Source of the DNA: Gammaproteobacteria bacterium
GTDB taxonomy: Bacteria > Pseudomonadota > Gammaproteobacteria > Ga0077536
Length of the DNA stretch: 64,000 nucleotides
Assembly: GCA_021773835.1 (NCBI GenBank)
Contig: JAJFJQ010000051.1
Span: forward strand, 248,001 to 312,000
Direction of reading: 5' to 3'
Shown: in pieces, positions 37,125 through 45,271 of the stretch
Numbering within the stretch: the first letter of the stretch is position 1
Layout: the number at the start of each line of letters is the position of its first letter
The notes under the pieces: generated by a model
The model's database searches: none
What the model was told of the DNA's origin: nothing
Seen by the model: only the letters and a program-made list of their open reading frames with translations
Position numbers and translations under genes: made by a program

Positions 37125-38033
37125 ATGGAAGAAGTTTATTTTCAAAGTGGCGGCATGCGCTGTGCCGGTGATCTCTACCTCCCAAAAGATCTAAAAAAAG
37201 GTGAGCGCCGGGCCGCGCTTGTTATTGGACACGGTTTTTCATTGGTCAAGTCAATGCTCGCGGAACAAGCGGCATGTTTCCAAGAAGCTGGGTTTATCGT
37301 GCTCGCGATCGATTACCGGAGCTTTGGAAATTCCGAAGGTGAGGTACGCGGAGAGTTGTTCCCGTTGAATCAGGCGGAAGATTTCCGTAATGGGATCAGT
37401 TATCTGCAATCGCGCGATGACGTTGATCCTGATCGCGTTGGCCTGTGGGGCGCAAGTTTCGCTGGCGCTGGGGTGACGTATACCGGTGCGATTGATCGTC
37501 GGGCGAAAGCAGTAGTCGCGGTTGTTCCGGTTTTCGATGGCTTCAGATGGATGAAACTCCTGCGTAGCGAACTTCAGTTCGAAGAATTGCTCGATGCGGT
37601 CGAGGCGGATCGGGTACAACGCGATAAGACCGGGAAAAGCGCGCGCATACCGGTTGTTGCGGGTCCAGGCGAACTATGCGGCATGCCGCTTGGTCAAGAC
37701 ATTATTGATTTTTTCGCCGCGGCTGAAGAATATCATTCGACTTGGGCGGACACGATTACCCTGGAGTCAATTGAACGCATTCTAGAGTACAGCCCATTGT
37801 CTTTCGTACATCGCATTAGCCCACGCCCGTACATGATCATTAGTACGTCCGGCTACGACATCGTGCACCCAGCATGGTCCATAGCAGAGCTTATTGATGC
37901 AGCCCGCGAGCCAAAACGCGTGGAGTTCCTGCCGTTTAATCAGATCGGCTTGTATTCCGAACCCGGCCTCAGCATAGCGAATAATCTCGCCCGTGATTTT
38001 TTCATTGAGAAACTGGGGCCACCGGCAGGATAG
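37125..38033 (+). CDS. alpha/beta hydrolase paralogue lacking the catalytic His
   Basis: 302 residues, paralogous to the protein at 32503. Ser111 (LWGASFAGAG) and Asp245 (TSGYDIVHP) are kept, with the HGFSLVKS oxyanion loop. Where the paralogue has DCRHYDVY, this protein reads PFNQIGLY, so Gln273 replaces the catalytic His, and no other His follows Asp245 except His248 beside it. The codons (AAT CAG) are unambiguous. Either activity is lost or another residue serves. A strong terminator follows 20 bp after the stop. Confidence 0.8.
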   Translation: MEEVYFQSGGMRCAGDLYLPKDLKKGERRAALVIGHGFSLVKSMLAEQAACFQEAGFIVLAIDYRSFGNSEGEVRGELFPLNQAEDFRNGISYLQSRDDVDPDRVGLWGASFAGAGVTYTGAIDRRAKAVVAVVPVFDGFRWMKLLRSELQFEELLDAVEADRVQRDKTGKSARIPVVAGPGELCGMPLGQDIIDFFAAAEEYHSTWADTITLESIERILEYSPLSFVHRISPRPYMIISTSGYDIVHPAWSIAELIDAAREPKRVEFLPFNQIGLYSEPGLSIANNLARDFFIEKLGPPAG

Positions 38034-38052
38034 TTTGACGCTAGCGCAAAAT

Positions 38053-38088
38053 AGTCTCGGCTAGATTCTAGGCCGGGACTGCTTTTTT
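38053..38088 (+). terminator. strong rho-independent terminator
   Basis: A 12-bp stem (AGTCTCGGCTAG against CTAG-G-CCGGGACT, with one bulged G and one wobble pair) closes the loop ATT and is followed by GCTTTTTTCG. It lies 20 bp after the hydrolase stop and ends the unit that begins at the fadJ-like gene. Confidence 0.88.
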
Positions 38089-38115
38089 CGAAAAAAATGT
38101 TACTGAGGACTGGAT

Positions 38116-38409
38116 ATGAGCGTAACCGTACTACTTGAAGTCACGGTGAAACCGGAATGTATCGATGAGTTAATTGCGATGTTCGCCGAGAATTTTAAAG
38201 AGACGCGGGCCTACGACGGTTGCCTTGAGGTCTATATGAACCGCGGTCATGACAATCCCAATGAACTCGTACTGGTTGAACAGTGGGAAACGCGGCCGCA
38301 CTACGAGCGCTACCTCGCTTGGCGGACCGAGACGGGAGTCAGCGAGAAACTCGCTGGAATGCTGTCGGCTCCGGCAGTCTTTCGATACTTTGATCGCTTG
38401 GACGGGTGA
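38116..38409 (+). CDS. ABM-domain (antibiotic biosynthesis monooxygenase-like) protein
   Basis: 97 residues forming one dimeric alpha-beta barrel: VTVLLEVTVKPECIDELIAM, then FKETRAYDGCLEVYM, LVLVEQWETRPHYERYL and a C-terminal APAVFRYFD strand. Proteins of this size act as cofactor-free quinone-forming monooxygenases (YgiN type) or as haem-degrading relatives; without the haem-ligand signature the former or an unknown role is likelier. TACTGAGGA lies upstream of the ATG. An MFS gene follows 30 bp downstream. Confidence 0.82.
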   Translation: MSVTVLLEVTVKPECIDELIAMFAENFKETRAYDGCLEVYMNRGHDNPNELVLVEQWETRPHYERYLAWRTETGVSEKLAGMLSAPAVFRYFDRLDG

Positions 38410-38439
38410 AAAGCTAGTTTTTACTCGCCCGCTTAAGCA

Positions 38440-39663
38440 TTGACCGAGTTCGACCGCTCGCCGCGCACCGTCGCTATCGCGGTGACGGTTACCACTGCTG
38501 TGCAAGCCCTCGTCACGATGGCTTCGTTAACAGTCTCAATCTTTGCACCCCAAGCGGCACGCGATATCGGAATCGGTCCCGAACACATTGGTGTTTACGC
38601 CTCGCTGACCTACGTCGCAGCGATGCTGGGGTCGCTGCTTACCGGTGGGCTGATCCTGCGCTTTGGTGCGATCCGTTTTTCGCAAGGAGCCATGGTTTTG
38701 TGCGCGGTGGGATTGCTGGTTTGCGCCGGCGCGCAATGGTGGTGGTTCCTGCTATCGGCTTGCATTCTCGGATTTGGCTACGGTCCGACGACCCCGGCAA
38801 GCAGTCACCTGCTGTCGCGCCACACGCCGATGCGATCGCTGTCATTGGTTTTTTCAATAAAACAGACCGGTGTGCCGCTTGGCGGCGTTTTCGCTGGGCT
38901 GTTCGTACCATTTCTATTAATTTATTTTGACTGGCGCGCAGTAAGCGTGATCGTCGCGATGGCGGTAATAAGTGGCGCGCTGTGTCTGCAGGCTTGGCGA
39001 AGGCGCTTTGATATCGAATTGATCCCGAGCCAACCATTACTCCGTGGTAATGTGCTTGGGCCGCTACGGCTTATTTTTTCGCGCCCGGCCTTGCGATTGA
39101 TCGCCGTATCAACGTTCTTCTTATCCGGTACGCAACAATGCTACATCTATTTCTTAGTCACTTATTTTGAGATAGCGGTTGGTTGGTCGACACAATTTGC
39201 CGGATTCGCCTTGTCCATAGTCGGAGGGGCCGCTGTCGTTGCACGCATCGGTTGGGGCGCCGTCGCGGACGCGAGTGGGCAGAGCCGCCGGATCTTGGGG
39301 ATCATCGCGCTCAGCATGGCGGCAATGACATTGGTGACGGCGAGCTTCGATGTCAGTTGGCCAGTGTGGACGATTTTCGTTGTTTGCGCCGTGTTTGGTG
39401 CGACTGGGATGGCATGGAATGGTGTCTATCTGGCCGAAATATCCCGCAACGTCGCAGCCGAAGATGTTGGCCGTGCAACGGGTGGCGCACTTTTCGTGAC
39501 GTTTGCTGGGGTCGTAGTTGCGCCGCCGCTATTCGGACTTGCCATTGATCTGAGCGGTGGCTTCACGTTTGGCTACTTATGCCTGGCCACGGTGAGCACC
39601 ATCGCCGGCCTATGCTTGTTGTTTGCGCCGATGCACTCGAGCGGTGCGCGTACGCGGGCCTAG
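38440..39663 (+). CDS. MFS transporter
   Basis: 407 residues with twelve hydrophobic helices. The loop LLTGGLILRFGAIRFS after helix 2 and the GFGYGPTTPASSHLL stretch of helix 4 are MFS hallmarks; SIKQTGVPLGGVFAGL is typical of the CynX/NarK-like branch. The start codon is TTG 38440; no ATG lies before the first helix. It follows the ABM gene by 30 bp and ends 6 bp before the convergent selenoprotein gene. Substrate unknown. Confidence 0.8.
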   Translation: MTEFDRSPRTVAIAVTVTTAVQALVTMASLTVSIFAPQAARDIGIGPEHIGVYASLTYVAAMLGSLLTGGLILRFGAIRFSQGAMVLCAVGLLVCAGAQWWWFLLSACILGFGYGPTTPASSHLLSRHTPMRSLSLVFSIKQTGVPLGGVFAGLFVPFLLIYFDWRAVSVIVAMAVISGALCLQAWRRRFDIELIPSQPLLRGNVLGPLRLIFSRPALRLIAVSTFFLSGTQQCYIYFLVTYFEIAVGWSTQFAGFALSIVGGAAVVARIGWGAVADASGQSRRILGIIALSMAAMTLVTASFDVSWPVWTIFVVCAVFGATGMAWNGVYLAEISRNVAAEDVGRATGGALFVTFAGVVVAPPLFGLAIDLSGGFTFGYLCLATVSTIAGLCLLFAPMHSSGARTRA

Positions 39664-39669
39664 CGGGTC

Positions 39670-40527
39670 CTAGATCTTCCCGCGCTCTTTCATATAACGA
39701 ATGATCGGAGCAGGTTCAGGTGGGTGCCAGCGCGTTTGCTTTGGGTCTTCGTGCCAGACGAAATCAAGGTGGGCGACGTGACCAGGATCTTTAGCCGCAG
39801 CGAAAATCGCTAGCGCCGCGCGCAGAACCGCGGTTTGCGTAGCACGATCCGCAACCTCGCCAAATGGCCGGCCAAATGGGTGTTCAACCGCCGCAACGCG
39901 GGGCATACCGAGTGCGCGTTGGAATTCCCAAATTAAATTAACGGTCACCGTCGGGATCCCGGCATCTTCTATTTTCCTCGCGACCAGTCCAACGGACCGG
40001 CAACAATCGGGTCAGACGGGTGCAAGGATGGCGAGGTCGACCTCGTCGTCGTGCATCGCCTGGGCGATTTCCGGTCCACTCACATTTTCAAGCGTACTAC
40101 TGTCTTCGCCTTGAAAACCCATGATCGAGTAGTGATTCGGCGCCGACGAACCGACAACGCCGGCCGCGACTAAATCCGCGAGTGGTTGCAACGGCAGCGC
40201 AACGTTGATGTCGTTTTTGATGTAGTCCGTATCGATGTGTAAGTGATTGACCGCGACATCCGCACTCGTTGCATCATGTCTAATTTTGCGCCAACTCGGA
40301 TCACCCCAGACTGGATTGTTTCGCTCGGCCTCCATATCGAATGGTGCGTCGTCTAGCATGGATATACCTGCCGTCGTCAGTAAGGCAACGCGTGAATCTG
40401 CAAGCGCTTTAGCGGGAATCGCCCACGGAATTGTTGCAGGCGGCACGGTATTGTCGATCGCCTCTAGGATAATTTTTTTAATCAGCCTGCCGGTGAAGCG
40501 AAAGGCATCAACTTGGTTGTCGCTCAT
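39670..40527 (-). CDS. GrdB-like selenoprotein with in-frame UGA (Sec172)
   Basis: One reading frame of 286 codons from ATG 40527 (GAGG 7 nt upstream) to the stop at 39670, interrupted once by TGA at 40014-40012. Translation before it ends ILAPV and after it goes on PDCCRSVGLVARKIEDAG without change of frame. The U-P-D-C-C context is that of the glycine/sarcosine/betaine reductase selenoprotein B family (GrdB-related oxidoreductases), where Sec lies near Cys residues. A 17-nt hairpin begins exactly 11 nt after the UGA, as in E. coli fdhF. Last gene of an operon with an LLM flavoprotein (12 nt upstream) and an amidohydrolase. Reaction unknown; reductive cleavage is the family's theme. Confidence 0.82.
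39984..40014 (-). promoter_or_regulatory. SECIS-like element with its UGA
   Basis: On the coding strand: UGA, 11 nt, then CCGGUCC-GUU-GGACUGG, a 7-bp stem including one G-U pair and a GUU apical loop. The stem pairs only as RNA of this strand, because the complement would have an A-C mismatch. The 11-nt spacing and 17-nt length equal those of the minimal E. coli fdhF element, which carries G and U in its loop; the bulged U of that element is not evident here. Confidence 0.7.
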
Positions 40528-40539
40528 TGCGGTCCTCAA

Positions 40540-41613
40540 TCAAAGCTTACAAATTATCTCGCTACCGAATTCGCGGATCATCTCGCGCCCATCGGTACCG
40601 CAAACGTTTAGCGCGATATTTGTCACGCCAGCATCTTCGAGCATATGGATGCGATCGATGATCTCGCCAGCGGATCCGGTTAGCGTGGAAATCTTCACCA
40701 ACTCATCGGTAACGTATTTTTCTTCTCCGTCACGCAAAAAGAGCAGGTGACCCAAATGCATTTCTTGGAATCGCTTCTCAAGTGGCGTTTTCATCTTCAT
40801 GATCTGTTCTTCGAAATAACGCTTAGCAAGTGGTGCTACCGCAGGCGGTGCGAAAGGGCCGATCCTCATTTCCTTCGGATCCCAATTCGTATGCAATAGC
40901 AATATTGCATATGGCCCGACCCGGCTCAGCACGCGCGGTGATGTCATCGATTCGCCGGGACGTAGTATGCAGCCCGTGGTGAGGTTGGTTGTGTAGACCG
41001 AATCCATCACACGTCCGGCATCTTTTGCCGCTTGCCCGATCTGATTGATGCTGCTTGAGATGTATTCTCCGTCGAGGCCGATCGTGACCCAGCCGTCGGC
41101 GAGTTCTCCCACCATCTTGAGCGCTTTCGGACCATTCGAGGCCATGTGGATCGGTATCGGATCGGCGACGTTGATGTAGCCGGAATTTGGGTGTAAGAAT
41201 TTGATAGAGCGCTCCAACTCGCCCTCGCGATACGTTGCCTCGCCGCCCGCGAGTAATTCTCTGATAACGCCAATATGCTCACGCATCGTTTTTAACTTGG
41301 CCGGCGGCATACCCATGACGTTGCGGCCGGTAAACCCTGTGCCAACACCCAAAATGACCCGTCCAGGCGCGAGTTCGTTAATCGTCGCGATCGAGTGGGC
41401 TGTCACGGGCGCGATGCGATTGCCGAGAATTGCGACCAGCGGCCCGATCTTGAGATAGCGGGTATGCTCCGCGGCCAATGCCATGCTGGCATAGACGTCG
41501 CTGTAGCACATGTGTGAGTCGTAAAACCATGCGTGCGTGAAGCCGTAGTCTTCGGCCATTTTCGCATCGTGGTAGGCGCGGATATAAGAAGGAAACGTGA
41601 TCCCAAAATCCAT
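40540..41613 (-). CDS. LLM-class flavin-dependent oxidoreductase (operon with selenoprotein)
   Basis: The 357-residue protein is a luciferase-like TIM barrel: DFGITFPSYIRAYHDAKMAED at the start, then THAWFYDSHM, RVILGVGTGFTGRNVMGMPP and IPIHMASNGPKALKMVGELADG. The pattern is that of the coenzyme F420- or FMN-dependent reductases and monooxygenases of the methylenetetrahydromethanopterin-reductase-like group. AGGAG lies before the ATG, 15 nt after the amidohydrolase stop; the selenoprotein start is 12 nt downstream. Which flavin it uses cannot be read from the sequence. Confidence 0.88.
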   Translation of the reverse strand: MDFGITFPSYIRAYHDAKMAEDYGFTHAWFYDSHMCYSDVYASMALAAEHTRYLKIGPLVAILGNRIAPVTAHSIATINELAPGRVILGVGTGFTGRNVMGMPPAKLKTMREHIGVIRELLAGGEATYREGELERSIKFLHPNSGYINVADPIPIHMASNGPKALKMVGELADGWVTIGLDGEYISSSINQIGQAAKDAGRVMDSVYTTNLTTGCILRPGESMTSPRVLSRVGPYAILLLHTNWDPKEMRIGPFAPPAVAPLAKRYFEEQIMKMKTPLEKRFQEMHLGHLLFLRDGEEKYVTDELVKISTLTGSAGEIIDRIHMLEDAGVTNIALNVCGTDGREMIREFGSEIICKL

Positions 41614-41628
41614 TGATGTACTCCTAGT

Positions 41629-43290
41629 CTAGCGTTGCTTTAATAACATCTTCCCAGCGCGAACCCCGTTTGGCTGACCGTCCTCAAGCGCTATTTCGCC
41701 ATTGACGATGACGACGTGTACGCCTTTAGCAGCGACGAAAGGATCGTAGTAGTCTGCCTCGGTTCGATATTCCGCCGGGTCGAAGATTGTGATGTCGGCC
41801 TTATAGCCGATCCCGATCCGCCCCCGGTCACTTAGCCCAAGTCGATTTGCCGGCAAGCTCGTCATCTTGCGAACGGCTTCCTCCACCGAGGTGCCGTAGT
41901 TGATCAGGTTTCTGTAGAACTTTGGAAATGTGCCGTACATCTGCGGCCAGGGAGCGACACTCGGATCGGTAACATCGGTCGGAATATCGAGACAGGGCAT
42001 CGCCATCGGATGATTGCTGGCCTTGGCGATATTGTCCTCACCGCCGAGGAATGGCGCAACGAGGCCAGGCTCGACGTCTTTTGATAACAAGTCCGACCGC
42101 TGTAGGACGATATCGAAGAATAGATCAATAGGGTCGACACCCTTCGCCGCGGCAAGTTCGTTGATCGTTTTGTCTTCAACCTTGTCGTCACCGGTGTTGA
42201 TTAGCCAGATATGGCCCGCGTCGGTGATGTACTCTTCGTAGAAATCACCAACCTTAGGAAAATTCTCTGTTACCGCCTGCTGTACCTCACCCTTAAAGTC
42301 GTCATCGTCGATATTTTTTAAGAAACTTTCGTAATCTTCTGCGCCCTCGAGGTGGGTTTCGTAATAATCGTTATTACACAGAAAATAGAAAAAATGGCGC
42401 ATTGCGTCGTTACGAAAACACCAATCGGAAAACTGCATCACGTCGAACGAGATATCTGCACCACGATTGCGTGCCGCTTCGAGTGCACCGAGTGCGATTG
42501 GTAGATCTTTGAAACGCGACTTACCTGGTGGGTTGATGTGTGGAATGTGCACCGGGATCCGGAATTTCTCGCTAATGGCTCCGAGCTTGCAGATATCGTC
42601 CTCGTCGATTAGGTCGCTGATATGGGCGTAGATGCCGCCTTCGTACTCGGCGACGATCGCCGCGAGTTCAGAGATCTCATCGTAGTCCGCAAACCGACAG
42701 GGTGGATAGCTCAAACCCAGCGATAATCCGAACGCACCCTGGCGCAGACCTTCTCGGGTCAGCGCCTTGATTTGTTCGTACTGAGCTTTGCTTGGTGCTT
42801 CGTCTCGCCGCAAACCAACTTTCCAGCGGATCGTGCCATGCCCAATCAAAGGTACTACGTTGATACCGACCGTGTTCTTGTTTACGGCTGCGGCGTATTC
42901 CGTTAACGACGACCAATCATGGGGAAATTCGCGAACTTTTTCAGAATAGGTGACGAGTTCTACTTCAGGGTTGGTCGCCGTATGCTCAAGCCAGGTGTCC
43001 TTATCTGGGTAGGGCGAGAAGCTACAGTTGCCGCACATGCTGGTCGTGATTCCTTGAGTGATCCAGGGTTGCATGTCAGGTCGAAAAAATACAATGCCGT
43101 CGACGTGATCATGTGGGTTTACGAAACCCGGAGCGACGGTGAGGCCTTCGGCATTGATGACTTTGTCTGCCGCGACAGCGAGGCCGCGACCAATCGATTT
43201 GATTTTGCCATCGGACAAAAGGATATCGCTGTAAAACCACGGGTTGCCGGTTCCGTCGACGATTCGGCCATTTTTGATCAAGATATCCAT
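41629..43290 (-). CDS. amidohydrolase, N-acyl-D-amino-acid deacylase-like (first gene of selenoprotein operon)
   Basis: 553 residues with the D-aminoacylase layout: MDILIKNGRIVDGTGNPWFYSD, metal motif NPHDHVDG, CGNCSFSPYPD containing the zinc-linked Cys, and the end SDRGRIGIGYKADITIFDP. It resembles the protein at 16334 but has HDH in place of HTH and a longer acidic insert (about residues 300-370). GGAGG precedes the ATG by 6 nt. It heads a tight three-gene operon with an LLM flavoprotein and a GrdB-like selenoprotein, suggesting that amide release feeds a redox or reductive step. Substrate unknown. Confidence 0.85.
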   Translation of the reverse strand: MDILIKNGRIVDGTGNPWFYSDILLSDGKIKSIGRGLAVAADKVINAEGLTVAPGFVNPHDHVDGIVFFRPDMQPWITQGITTSMCGNCSFSPYPDKDTWLEHTATNPEVELVTYSEKVREFPHDWSSLTEYAAAVNKNTVGINVVPLIGHGTIRWKVGLRRDEAPSKAQYEQIKALTREGLRQGAFGLSLGLSYPPCRFADYDEISELAAIVAEYEGGIYAHISDLIDEDDICKLGAISEKFRIPVHIPHINPPGKSRFKDLPIALGALEAARNRGADISFDVMQFSDWCFRNDAMRHFFYFLCNNDYYETHLEGAEDYESFLKNIDDDDFKGEVQQAVTENFPKVGDFYEEYITDAGHIWLINTGDDKVEDKTINELAAAKGVDPIDLFFDIVLQRSDLLSKDVEPGLVAPFLGGEDNIAKASNHPMAMPCLDIPTDVTDPSVAPWPQMYGTFPKFYRNLINYGTSVEEAVRKMTSLPANRLGLSDRGRIGIGYKADITIFDPAEYRTEADYYDPFVAAKGVHVVIVNGEIALEDGQPNGVRAGKMLLKQR

Positions 43291-43481
43291 TACCTACCTC
43301 CGTTGGGCGCTAAACGATACCGGAAATAGAGCCGTTCGGGCACTAGCAGAATTTGCCGCTGCACTATTGCGTAATTAAAGAGGTCAATCAGGCGGGGTAC
43401 ATGTGCTGCCAGCATTGCGCCGGTTGCGGGGACGAGCCGCGTGTACCGCGGATGCGGAAGGATAGGACGCGGTAACCTCTT

Positions 43482-43505
43482 GGGGACGGAATTAATTCCA
43501 TCCCC
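43482..43505. repeat. 24-bp near-perfect palindrome (REP-like)
   Basis: GGGGACGGAATT followed by AATTCCATCCCC: a 12-bp dyad with one mismatch, flanked by TT and TTT. This GGGGACxGAATTAATTCxGTCCCC form recurs as a mobile palindrome in many gammaproteobacteria, often near Y1-type transposases. It lies 14 bp after the stop of the spondin-like gene and may serve as its terminator (AAAGGGG stem on that strand). A half copy is at 45896. Confidence 0.6.
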
Positions 43506-43518
43506 TTTGTCGTATTAC

Positions 43519-44373
43519 TTATGTAGGTTCGCGACGGCGGACGAAAGCTAAGAGCCCCGCGATCCCGCTTATCGCGAGCGGCAACGCAGCCGGGATCGGC
43601 ACTGGTGATGGCACCACGCTAATGGTGATCGTGGCGATACCATTGGCGTATTGGTCCAGGTCATTAAAGTTTAGCGCTGATATATCGATCCCAGGAGGGG
43701 TCAAAAACCCAGCGAATGGATCTGCGGCTACAACGTTAGTAATAACGCCACCTTCTACGACACCACCCGGGGCATCTCCGGCAGGGATCCCTGCAATTGG
43801 ATTACCTGGCGAGAATGCAAAATCGTTAACTTCGGTACCAGCATCATTCACCGTCCCGATTGTTCCGATATTGAAGCTGATCGTAGTGGCAGCGCCGCTA
43901 AGTAGCGTGCTTAAGTCATGCGCAAATGGGTTGCCGTTGGCAACGAAGAAATCGTTGCTCGGTAACACCATCGCGGCATATGAGAAATATGTGTTTGCTC
44001 CGCCATCATCGACGTTAAATACTTGAGACGCCGAACCTCCGGCCATAATAGGACCGCCTGCCGCAATTGCGCCCTGGACGCGACCGTCAATTGGGTCGCC
44101 GATCAGTGTCCCAGCAAAGACATCCGAGATTGGTCCCGTCTGTCCCAGTTCGGCGAGCAACTCTAATGAGCCCGCCGCAGGGCTGCCGCCGTCGTAGCTG
44201 TCGAATGTGCCATTGTGAAATCCGACCCATACTGGGGTGAGTGCCACGCCGCCAGCCGGTGAATTGTTCTGGATGGTCACTTCGAGTTGGACGCCTGCGG
44301 CGAGGCTATTATTCGTTGTCAAAGAAAACCCGAGGGCAAATGCAAAACAGGTTACGGTCGATTTAATTTGCAT
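43519..44373 (-). CDS. exported spondin-domain protein with VPIPA sorting tail
   Basis: 284 residues. A signal peptide (CFAFALGFSLTTNNSLAAG) precedes a spondin N-type domain recognised by VTIQNNSPAGGVALTPVWVG, then FHNGTFDSYDGGSPAAGSLE and LAELGQTGPISDVF. The C-terminus is PVPIPAALPL, a hydrophobic stretch and VRRREPT, an exosortase-type (VPIPA) sorting tail. Spondin-domain proteins in bacteria are secreted and of unknown role; an adhesion or matrix function is inference. GAGGAG precedes the ATG. About 95 nt upstream lies a sigma-54-like GGGAAC/TTGC pair, with a spacing one base too long. Confidence 0.85.
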   Translation of the reverse strand: MQIKSTVTCFAFALGFSLTTNNSLAAGVQLEVTIQNNSPAGGVALTPVWVGFHNGTFDSYDGGSPAAGSLELLAELGQTGPISDVFAGTLIGDPIDGRVQGAIAAGGPIMAGGSASQVFNVDDGGANTYFSYAAMVLPSNDFFVANGNPFAHDLSTLLSGAATTISFNIGTIGTVNDAGTEVNDFAFSPGNPIAGIPAGDAPGGVVEGGVITNVVAADPFAGFLTPPGIDISALNFNDLDQYANGIATITISVVPSPVPIPAALPLAISGIAGLLAFVRRREPT

Positions 44374-44537
44374 TAGTTGCTCCTCTTTGCGCCTGCGGCA
44401 GCGTTAAAAAGATAGAATTTTCGAACGGCGCTCGCCGGAGGTGGCGAGGTCGCGACGTAAGAGGCGAGCAAGGTGGTGTTCCCGGACCTTTTTAGTACCG
44501 ACATTACAGATCTCCTAACTTTGGTTGGTATTGTTAT

Positions 44538-44556
44538 CGTCAGGCACCGCCTGACG
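44538..44556. repeat. perfect 8-bp hairpin between nrsF-like and spondin genes
   Basis: CGTCAGGC-ACC-GCCTGACG has perfect arms. It lies in the 244-bp gap after the anti-sigma gene and before the spondin gene. No T-run follows on either strand, so it may stabilise mRNA ends or be a binding site rather than a simple terminator. Confidence 0.45.
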
Positions 44557-44617
44557 GATGCGATTACGCACCTAACCAATACGAACGGAGATCTAAAAAC
44601 GATGCGCTTCGAAGAAT

Positions 44618-45271
44618 TTAGTTTGAACGCAAGAAGAAGTAGCCAACAATGCCGCCGAAACCCGCTAGGGCCAAGCCGGGCAGGATATGAAACATCAGCA
44701 TGTGGGGAACCACATACATACAGGCTAACTGCATGAGCAGCGCAGGAATTGCACCTGCAGCAAGACCAATCATCGCGCCACTCGCCGTGCCTCGCAGTGG
44801 GTAGAGCGCCCGCAGCGCAACTATTCCAGCCAGCAGCGCTGGTAAACCATATAAGAATACTTCGAGATAGCAGTGATCGCGTTTCCCAGCCATCGAAGGC
44901 TCAAGTGCCGGTTCGGATAGGCCATAGACGTAGAAACTGACCCACACGACTGTAATACCGAGCGGTAGCCTAAATAGGTTCCAAAGGCCCTGGTTACTCG
45001 GTATTGCTGACCGATATGCAACCACTCCTACAGCAATAATTGCGATGCAGCCGAGTATGGTTTCAGTGGCGAACTGGGGCACGGACAACAGCTGCTGTGA
45101 AAATCCGGGTCGAAACGGTGCCCTCAGCACCATAAAGATGATCGAAGCAGCGAAAGCAACTAAGAGCCACAGCAAACTCCGGACGAGAGTCTTGCCGGGA
45201 TTCCGAACGGGTTCAAGATCGGATACCAGATCCGTGATCAAATCGCTTCGTTGCTTGCCGTTACCGCTCAT
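44618..45271 (-). CDS. nrsF: NrsF-like (DUF1109) six-helix anti-sigma factor
   Basis: 217 residues with a soluble N-terminal 30 residues (SDLITDLVSDLEPVRNP) followed by six membrane helices. The cysteines in RDHCYLEVFLYG (Cys134) and MQLACMYVVPHM (Cys184) sit where NrsF of Caulobacter has its two sensing cysteines, and the LPALLAGIVALRALYPLRG loop is typical. Such proteins hold their ECF sigma at the membrane until metal or oxidative stress touches the cysteines. Its ATG overlaps the stop of the sigma gene by 4 nt, so the two are made together. Confidence 0.85.
   Translation of the reverse strand: MSGNGKQRSDLITDLVSDLEPVRNPGKTLVRSLLWLLVAFAASIIFMVLRAPFRPGFSQQLLSVPQFATETILGCIAIIAVGVVAYRSAIPSNQGLWNLFRLPLGITVVWVSFYVYGLSEPALEPSMAGKRDHCYLEVFLYGLPALLAGIVALRALYPLRGTASGAMIGLAAGAIPALLMQLACMYVVPHMLMFHILPGLALAGFGGIVGYFFLRSN

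Noticed and set aside
39670-39948. reading the 3' part of the selenoprotein gene as a separate gene starting at GTG 39948
   Set aside because: It has no ribosome-binding site, is in the same frame as the upstream part, and the intervening codons encode family-like sequence directly after the UGA.
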